A DNA stretch of 64,000 nt from Alloalcanivorax mobilis (lineage in GTDB: Bacteria > Pseudomonadota > Gammaproteobacteria > Pseudomonadales > Alcanivoracaceae): the NCBI RefSeq assembly GCF_002864685.1, contig NZ_NMQZ01000019.1, positions 44,593-108,592 on the forward strand. The letters are read 5' to 3'. Shown in pieces: positions 58,964 to 64,000 of the stretch. Each line of letters starts with the position of its first letter. Position 1 is the stretch's first letter. The notes under the pieces are model-generated. The model was not told the DNA's origin and searched no databases. It saw nothing but the letters and a program-made list of their open reading frames with translations. A program made the translations under genes and the position numbers.

Positions 58964-59302
58964 ATGAGCGAATCCAGCCCCATCATTCTGACCGAACGCG
59001 CCGCCGCCAAGGTGCGCGAGCTTCGTGATGACGAAGGCAACCCGAATCTCAAGCTGCGGGTCTATATCACCGGCGGCGGCTGCGCGGGCTTCTCCTACGG
59101 CTTTACGTTCGATGAGCAAAGCAACGAGGACGACACCTCCGTGGCCCGCGAAGACGTCACCCTGCTGGTGGATGCCATGAGTATTCAGTACCTGGACGGT
59201 TCCGAGGTGGATTACGAGCAGGGGTTGATGGGCTCCCGGTTTATTGTCCATAACCCCAACGCCGCCACCACCTGTGGCTGCGGGTCGTCGTTCTCGGTCT
59301 GA
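58964..59302 (+). CDS. erpA: A-type iron-sulfur carrier ErpA
   Basis: ErpA delivers Fe-S clusters, for example to isoprenoid-pathway enzymes. The 112-residue protein has the three conserved Cys in [10 protein letters not shown] and TCGCGSSF, and the family start [17 protein letters not shown] choose the ATG at 58964; a longer frame from 58808 reads through bactofilin in another frame. It follows the bactofilin gene, as in Pseudomonas. Confidence 0.95.
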   Translation: MSESSPIILTERAAAKVRELRDDEGNPNLKLRVYITGGGCAGFSYGFTFDEQSNEDDTSVAREDVTLLVDAMSIQYLDGSEVDYEQGLMGSRFIVHNPNAATTCGCGSSFSV

Positions 59303-59362
59303 GCCGCGCCGGCCGGCGTTCCGGTCATAAAAACGTCACCAAAGTGTCAAGTCAGCGTCGTC

Positions 59363-59917
59363 ATGTCGGCGGATGCTGGGCCTATGACATTCCCTCGCCC
59401 CTCTTTGCAACGTATGACCGCCGCTGACCTGCGCGCCATGTGCTGGTTGCTCGAGCAGCCCCGCGCCGCCGGGCGGGCGCGGCTCGCGCGGGCCATCTCC
59501 CGGCTCGGTGATGGTCCGCTGTACGCCTTGTTGGCGCTGCTGTTGTGGTTGTTGGGTGGCGTTCAGGGCGAGCGTTTCGCGTTGGCGGCCGCTTTTGCCT
59601 ACGGCATTGAGGTGCCGGCCTTCGTTGTGCTCAAACATCTGATTAAAAGACCGCGTCCGGCGGATTCCCTGGAGTCCCTGTGCGCGTTCATTCAACCCGC
59701 TGACCGTTTCAGTTTCCCATCCGGGCATACCGCGGCCGCCTTCGTGATGGCCACGCTGCTGGCGGTGTTGTTTCCGCTGGCCGCCACGCCGGCGTTGGTG
59801 TTCGCCGCGCTGGTCGGCCTGTCCAGGGTGCTGCTGGGCGTGCACTACCCCACCGACATCGCCGCCGGCGCGGTGTTGGGCGCGGCCTGCGCGCTGCTGG
59901 GCCTGGGGCTGTTGTAA
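59363..59917 (+). CDS. PAP2-family membrane phosphatase
   Basis: A 184-residue phosphatase with about four to five TM segments. The three catalytic motifs are intact: KHLIKRPRP (K-X6-RP), FPSGHT (PSGH), and SRVLLGVHYPTD (SR-X5-H-X3-D). It likely acts on undecaprenyl pyrophosphate or another lipid phosphate. Start is uncertain: ATGs at 59363, 59384 and 59414 all lack strong ribosome sites. Confidence 0.9.
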   Translation: MSADAGPMTFPRPSLQRMTAADLRAMCWLLEQPRAAGRARLARAISRLGDGPLYALLALLLWLLGGVQGERFALAAAFAYGIEVPAFVVLKHLIKRPRPADSLESLCAFIQPADRFSFPSGHTAAAFVMATLLAVLFPLAATPALVFAALVGLSRVLLGVHYPTDIAAGAVLGAACALLGLGLL

Positions 59918-59945
59918 AGCGCAGTGGATCGCCGGGCAGGGCGAA

Positions 59946-61046
59946 TCAGGGCAAAGTGAGATGGCCAAGCACCGCTTCGCGGCGGGCGCCGGTGACCAGC
60001 GGGGCGTTGCCCGGCACCCGATGCCAATAGGCCCAAGCCAGCCAGGCGAATGCGGCGGCTTCCACCTGATCTGGTTGCAGTCCCCACTGGCCGGTGTCCT
60101 GCACCGGCACATCGCCGCCCAGGCAGGCCGACAGGCGGGCCATCAGGTCGCTGTTGTGCGCGCCGCCGCCACACACCAGCAGGCGGTCCGGGCGGTGATC
60201 GCGCAGGGCGTCGGCGACCGAGCGGGCGGTCAATTCAGCGAGGGTGGCCTGAACGTCCCGGGGCGCCTCATCGCCGGCCAGGGCCTGCTCCAGCCAGGGC
60301 AGATTAAAGTCCTCGCGGCCGGTGCTTTTCGGCGCTGGCCGATGAAAGTACCGGTCCCGCAGCAGGCGCTCCAGCAAGGCGGGCAGTACCCGTCCACCCC
60401 GGGACCAGGCGCCGTCACGGTCAAAGGCGCCGCTCTGGTGGCGTCGATACCACTGGTCCAGCAAGGTGTTGGCAGGGCCGGTATCGAAGCCCCCCAGCAG
60501 GCGCTCGCCGTCGAGCAGGGTGATGTTGGCGATGCCGCCCAGATTGAGCACCACCGTGAACTGGCCCTGGGCTCCGAACAGGGCCTGATGGAAGCGAGGG
60601 GCCAGCGGCGCGCCCTGGCCCCCCAGCACCATGTCTTTATTGCGAAAGTCGTTGATCACCGGGATGCCGGTGTCACAGGCCAGCGTATCCGCGCACCCCA
60701 ATTGCAGGCTGAATCCCTGTGGCCCGGGGCGGTGTCGTACGGTCTGCCCATGGCAGCCAATGGCGGTGACCCGGGCGGCATCGACGCCGGCCCCGGTGAG
60801 CAGCTGTTTGATGGCCTCGGCGTAGCACTGGCCCAGTTGACGATGGGCCGGGCCGGCGCGGTCGATCTCGTTGTCGCCGGGCAGGCACAGGCTCTGTAAT
60901 TGGTCACGCAGGGAATCCGGCAACGGCAGGCTGTGGTGGGCGAGCACACGGAACCGTTCGGGTTCCGCTACGGCGAGCACCGCGTCCACGCCGTCCAGGC
61001 TGGTGCCGGTCATCAGACCGGCGAACACGCCGGATTCAGAAGACAT
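59946..61046 (-). CDS. anmK: Anhydro-N-acetylmuramic acid kinase
   Basis: AnmK converts anhydroMurNAc from cell-wall turnover to MurNAc-6-P. The 366-residue protein has FAGLMTGTSLDGVDA, the catalytic Asp in INDFRNKDMVLGGQGAPLAP, LNLGGIANIT, DTGPANTLLD, and the nucleotide motif LLVCGGGAHN. I use 61046 (MSSESGVF); the longer frame reads antisense to the peptidase gene. The gene overlaps the M23 peptidase by 11 bp, linking two peptidoglycan-recycling functions. Confidence 0.95.
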   Translation of the reverse strand: MSSESGVFAGLMTGTSLDGVDAVLAVAEPERFRVLAHHSLPLPDSLRDQLQSLCLPGDNEIDRAGPAHRQLGQCYAEAIKQLLTGAGVDAARVTAIGCHGQTVRHRPGPQGFSLQLGCADTLACDTGIPVINDFRNKDMVLGGQGAPLAPRFHQALFGAQGQFTVVLNLGGIANITLLDGERLLGGFDTGPANTLLDQWYRRHQSGAFDRDGAWSRGGRVLPALLERLLRDRYFHRPAPKSTGREDFNLPWLEQALAGDEAPRDVQATLAELTARSVADALRDHRPDRLLVCGGGAHNSDLMARLSACLGGDVPVQDTGQWGLQPDQVEAAAFAWLAWAYWHRVPGNAPLVTGARREAVLGHLTLP

Positions 61047-62412
61047 TGCTGCTGGCCAGCGTGGCGGCCTCGGCGAACATGGTGATCTGGGATTGCATGC
61101 GTTTGGCCTGCACCAGGAACTGCGGCTTTTCATTGGCGTCCACGCCGCGTGCTTTGGGCAGAGGCACGGTGAGCGGGTCGCGGTGAGTGCCGTTAACGCG
61201 GAACTCATAGTGCAAATGCGGCCCGGTGGCGAGCCCGGTCATGCCAACGTAGCCAATGGTCTGATTCTGATTGACCCGGCTGCCCACGCGAATGCCCTTG
61301 GCGAAGCCCTTCATGTGACCGTAAAGGGTGGTGTATTGCTGGCCGTGTTGAATGATAACGACGTTGCCGTAGCCGCCTTTCACCCCGGCGAAAATCACCT
61401 TGCCGTTACCGGCCGCCTTGATCGGCGTGCCACTGCGGGCCGCGTAATCAATGCCCCGGTGGGCGCGCACCCGATTCAGAATCGGATGCTTGCGGCCCAG
61501 GTTGAAGCGGGAGCTGATGCGGGTGAAGGACACCGGCGTGCGGATGAACGCCTTGCGCATGGAGTTGCCATCCGCATCCAGATATTCGGTGTCGCCGGAG
61601 CGGGTCTGGAATCGATAGGCGGTCAGGTGGCGGCCACGGTTCCAGAACTCGGCGGCCAGGATATTGCCTTCGCCCACCTTTTCGCCGTCCAGGTACAGCT
61701 CTTCGTAGAGCACGCGGAAGCGGTCGCCCTGGCGGATGTCCTGCACGAAATCCACATCCCAGCCAAAAATGTTGGCCAGTTGCATGGTCAGGTTATCGCT
61801 CATGCCCGCGGCGTGGCCGGCCAGGAACAGGGAGTTGTCGATGGTGCCATCGGCGAAGCGTGTGCGACGAAGGTATTCCCGGGTATGGGCGGCAACCTGC
61901 CAGCGCTCACCGTCGAGTTCGGCTTCCACGGTTTCGATACGGCTCGGATGATAGCGCAGGGCGTTCAGCTCGCCGCCGCTGTCCAGGGAGATCTGAAAGC
62001 TTTCGCCGGGCCGGATGTTGGTCAGCTCTTTCAGGCGCGGGTGGCCGTTGATCAGCCGGTAGACCTGGGTGGCGGTGACGCCGTGTTCCTGCAGCAGCCC
62101 GGAAAGCGTGTCACCGGGTTTCACCGTCAGGCGTTGCCACCGTTCCTGGGGCTGGCTGGCCAGGGTGGGGACGCTGGCCGTCGGAGCCGCCGGCTGGGCC
62201 TGCTGGTGCCGGGAGGATTCCAGACCGGCAAGCTGATCGCCGGCGTCGTGTTTGGGCAGGGTCAGGGTCTGTACGCGCTCGGAGCGGCTTTCACCAGACT
62301 CCGGCACCATCGCCACCAGAGAGACGGTGGCAATCAGCGCGCCGGAGAGAATCAGGTGGGCGCGGGGAAAACGGCGCGCCACTCGGCCAAGGGCGGAAAA
62401 ACGATGTCTCAT
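61036..62412 (-). CDS. MepM-like M23 peptidoglycan DD-endopeptidase
   Basis: A 458-residue envelope protease. It has an N-terminal TM/signal anchor (about 19-37), an OapA/LysM-like region (about 93-145, [45 protein letters not shown]), and a C-terminal LytM/M23 zinc domain (about 300-410). The zinc motifs are HRGIDYAA (His-X3-Asp) and [10 protein letters not shown]. It cuts D,D-cross-links to allow wall growth. It is adjacent to anmK and divergent from tyrS; the same order occurs in Pseudomonas. Confidence 0.94.
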   Translation of the reverse strand: MRHRFSALGRVARRFPRAHLILSGALIATVSLVAMVPESGESRSERVQTLTLPKHDAGDQLAGLESSRHQQAQPAAPTASVPTLASQPQERWQRLTVKPGDTLSGLLQEHGVTATQVYRLINGHPRLKELTNIRPGESFQISLDSGGELNALRYHPSRIETVEAELDGERWQVAAHTREYLRRTRFADGTIDNSLFLAGHAAGMSDNLTMQLANIFGWDVDFVQDIRQGDRFRVLYEELYLDGEKVGEGNILAAEFWNRGRHLTAYRFQTRSGDTEYLDADGNSMRKAFIRTPVSFTRISSRFNLGRKHPILNRVRAHRGIDYAARSGTPIKAAGNGKVIFAGVKGGYGNVVIIQHGQQYTTLYGHMKGFAKGIRVGSRVNQNQTIGYVGMTGLATGPHLHYEFRVNGTHRDPLTVPLPKARGVDANEKPQFLVQAKRMQSQITMFAEAATLASSNVF

Positions 62413-62606
62413 GCTTAAACAGTGCTCTGAGGATGGGCCGCCAGGGCGTTAGTGTAATTAATTGCTTGCAAAGATACCTGCCTTTTACAACTGCCTTCAA
62501 GTGCTACAATGTCGCGCTTTATGGCAACGAGCCAGCCTTTGCGACCGGCGAACCGGTGGTGGGGTTCCGAAAAAGCAGGCGGATTTTCGCTGATTCAGAG
62601 GTAACA

Positions 62607-63806
62607 ATGATCGACGTGGATGAACAACTGGCGCTGCTGCGCCGGGGGGCGGACGAAATTATTCAGGAGCAGGACCTGCGCGAGCGCCTGGCCAGCGGCC
62701 GTCCGTTGCGGATCAAGGCGGGGTTCGACCCCACCGCCCCGGACCTTCATCTGGGTCACACGGTGTTGATCAACAAGCTGCGCCAGTTTCAGGAGCTGGG
62801 CCACCACGTGATGTTCCTGATTGGCGACTTTACCGGGCTGATCGGTGATCCCACCGGCAAGAGTGCCACGCGGCCGCCGCTCAGCCCGGAGGACATCAAG
62901 CGCAACGCGGAAACCTACAAAGAGCAGGTGTTCAAGATTCTTGATCCGGAAAAGACCGAGGTGATGTTCAACTCGACCTGGATGAATGAGCTGGGCGCCG
63001 CCGGCATGATCAAGCTGGCCAGCCAGTACACCGTGGCGCGAATGCTCGAGCGCGACGATTTCGACAAGCGCTACCGCGCCAACCAGCCGATTGCCGTTCA
63101 CGAGTTCCTCTATCCGCTGGTGCAGGGGTACGACTCGGTGGCCATGAAGGCCGATGTGGAGCTGGGTGGCACCGATCAGAAATTCAACCTGCTGATGGGC
63201 CGTACCCTGCAGAAGGCCTACGGCCAGCCGGCTCAAATCTGCCTGACCATGCCGATTCTCGAAGGGCTGGACGGGGTGCAGAAAATGTCCAAGTCACTGA
63301 AGAACTACGTCGGTGTCAGCGACGCCCCGGGGGAGATGTACCGCAAACTGTTGTCGATCCCGGATGATATGACCTGGCGCTACTACGAACTGCTTAGCGG
63401 CTTATCCAATCAGGACCTGGCTGAACGCAAAGCGCAGGCGCAGCGGCTGGGCAGCCCCCAGGAGGCAAAAAAGGCCTTCGCGCTGGAGATGGTGACCCGC
63501 TTCCACGGGGAAGACGCGGCCCTGGCGGCGCCCTCGTCGGCGGGCAACCTGACCGCCTTGGGCGAGATTCCGGATAATGTGCCGGAGGTCGAGGTAGTGC
63601 TGGACGATGGCGACGAGGTCCACGTGGTGCCGTTGTTGCGGCTGGCCGGCCTGGCTCAGAACGGTAAGGCGGCCAAGGATGTCTTCGCCCGGGGCGCGGT
63701 CTATGTGGATGGCCGTCAGCTTGAGGAGGAGCGCTCCTTCACCCGCGGCGAAACCGTGGTGATTCAGGCCGGTAAGAAGAAGATCGCGCGGGTGACGATC
63801 CGCTAG
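62607..63806 (+). CDS. tyrS: Tyrosyl-tRNA synthetase
   Basis: A 399-residue class I synthetase. HIGH-like [11 protein letters not shown] near 44-55, KMSKS in [14 protein letters not shown] near 230, and a C-terminal S4 RNA-binding domain (about 335-399, [19 protein letters not shown]) are clear. The start at 62607 has an AGAGG site; a 58-residue longer frame from 62433 is not family-like. It lies immediately upstream of an rRNA operon leader. Confidence 0.97.
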   Translation: MIDVDEQLALLRRGADEIIQEQDLRERLASGRPLRIKAGFDPTAPDLHLGHTVLINKLRQFQELGHHVMFLIGDFTGLIGDPTGKSATRPPLSPEDIKRNAETYKEQVFKILDPEKTEVMFNSTWMNELGAAGMIKLASQYTVARMLERDDFDKRYRANQPIAVHEFLYPLVQGYDSVAMKADVELGGTDQKFNLLMGRTLQKAYGQPAQICLTMPILEGLDGVQKMSKSLKNYVGVSDAPGEMYRKLLSIPDDMTWRYYELLSGLSNQDLAERKAQAQRLGSPQEAKKAFALEMVTRFHGEDAALAAPSSAGNLTALGEIPDNVPEVEVVLDDGDEVHVVPLLRLAGLAQNGKAAKDVFARGAVYVDGRQLEEERSFTRGETVVIQAGKKKIARVTIR

Positions 63807-63849
63807 CGGATCGCGCTGGAGGCGTTGGGATGGCTGAATTCCCAGCGCC
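63798..63849 (+). terminator. Palindrome and hairpin at the tyrS end
   Basis: The 16-bp perfect palindrome GATCCGCTAGCGGATC (63798-63813) covers the tyrS stop codon. It is followed by a stem GGCGTTGGGA/TCCCAGCGCC (63821-63849) with one G-T wobble. There is no T-tract. It probably ends or slows tyrS transcription before the rRNA promoter. Confidence 0.6.
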
Positions 63850-63883
63850 CGGAAAGAATTTCAGGGAATCGTCGAAAAAAGGT

Positions 63884-63911
63884 TTGACAGGAAGTGCCCG
63901 ATCCGTAGAAT
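63884..63911 (+). promoter_or_regulatory. rRNA operon promoter (P1-like)
   Basis: A perfect -35 TTGACA (63884-63889), a 16-bp spacer and -10 TAGAAT (63906-63911) are followed by a GC-rich discriminator. This is the layout of stringently controlled rRNA promoters. Confidence 0.9.
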
Positions 63912-63923
63912 GCGCACTCCTCG

Positions 63924-63963
63924 ACGGGGCAACAACGCAGACGGCCCCGCAGCTCTTTAACAA
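63924..63963 (+). promoter_or_regulatory. rRNA leader with hairpin and boxA antitermination site
   Basis: A hairpin CGGGGC/GCCCCG (63924-63949) precedes the boxA GCTCTTTAACAA (63952-63963), the NusB/S10 loading site of rrn leaders. The rest of the window is leader sequence; the 16S gene starts beyond 64000. Confidence 0.88.
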
Positions 63964-64000
63964 TCAGGCAAGCAAACGTGTGGGACCTGTTTGGAGTAGA

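Overview
The window reads as a chromosomal segment of a high-GC marine-type gammaproteobacterium. Gene order is Pseudomonadales/Oceanospirillales-like and best fits the Alcanivorax/Alloalcanivorax group. That is an inference from synteny and protein character; no 16S sequence lies inside the window. Nearly all of it is housekeeping core. I see no prophage, insertion sequence, CRISPR array or integrase.

Layout. 1-8.7 kb: carA(end)-carB-greA, yhbY on the other strand, then rlmE-ftsH-folP. 8.7-11.4 kb: glmM-tpiA-secG-tRNA-Leu(GAG). 11.5-20.8 kb: the classical initiator tRNA-rimP-nusA-infB-rbfA-truB-rpsO-pnp translation/RNA operon with clear terminators. 20.8-24.7 kb: a PEGA-like lipoprotein, then a MarR-controlled EmrAB-type efflux pair. 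24.7-32.1 kb: acs and a small accessory catabolic island (two-subunit ThDP decarboxylase, MHS transporter, GMC dehydrogenase, divergent IclR regulator) that resembles isethionate/sulfonate clusters. 32.1-37.1 kb: panD, panC-panB-dNK-folK-pcnB. 37.1-44.6 kb: a CbrX-CbrA-CbrB carbon-control module with gluQRS and dksA upstream. 44.9-53 kb: aminotransferase-sfsA, then srkA-Rieske-sugar kinase, mrcB-lpoP-like-ybaK. 52.7-56 kb: hemL, thiE-thiD, hemJ. 56-59.9 kb: CLC antiporter, coiled-coil membrane protein-bactofilin-erpA, PAP2 phosphatase. 59.9-64 kb: anmK-mepM-like, tyrS, and the promoter and boxA leader of an rRNA operon that starts just beyond the window.

Most interesting content. (i) Between cbrB and pcnB, where Pseudomonas encodes the Hfq/Crc-sequestering RNA CrcZ, lies a ~415-nt gene-free stretch. 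Its minus strand carries several A-rich AANAANAA clusters and ends in a perfect intrinsic terminator, so it is a strong candidate CrcZ-like sRNA. (ii) The CbrB protein lacks the sigma54-contacting GAFTGA loop, and I find no good sigma54 promoter in front of the sRNA. The CbrAB-CrcZ circuit here may therefore have moved to sigma70 control. (iii) DksA carries a ~300-residue Lys/Ala/Pro histone-H1-like N-terminal tail. (iv) Three intergenic gaps (carA-carB, greA-yhbY, dksA-gluQRS) hold long palindromes built from exact 7-nt tandem units, and a solo arm of similar design precedes pnp.

Functionally the window combines pyrimidine precursor, folate, pantothenate, thiamine and heme synthesis with the translation and RNA-decay core, cell-envelope synthesis and recycling, and a carbon-catabolite control node.
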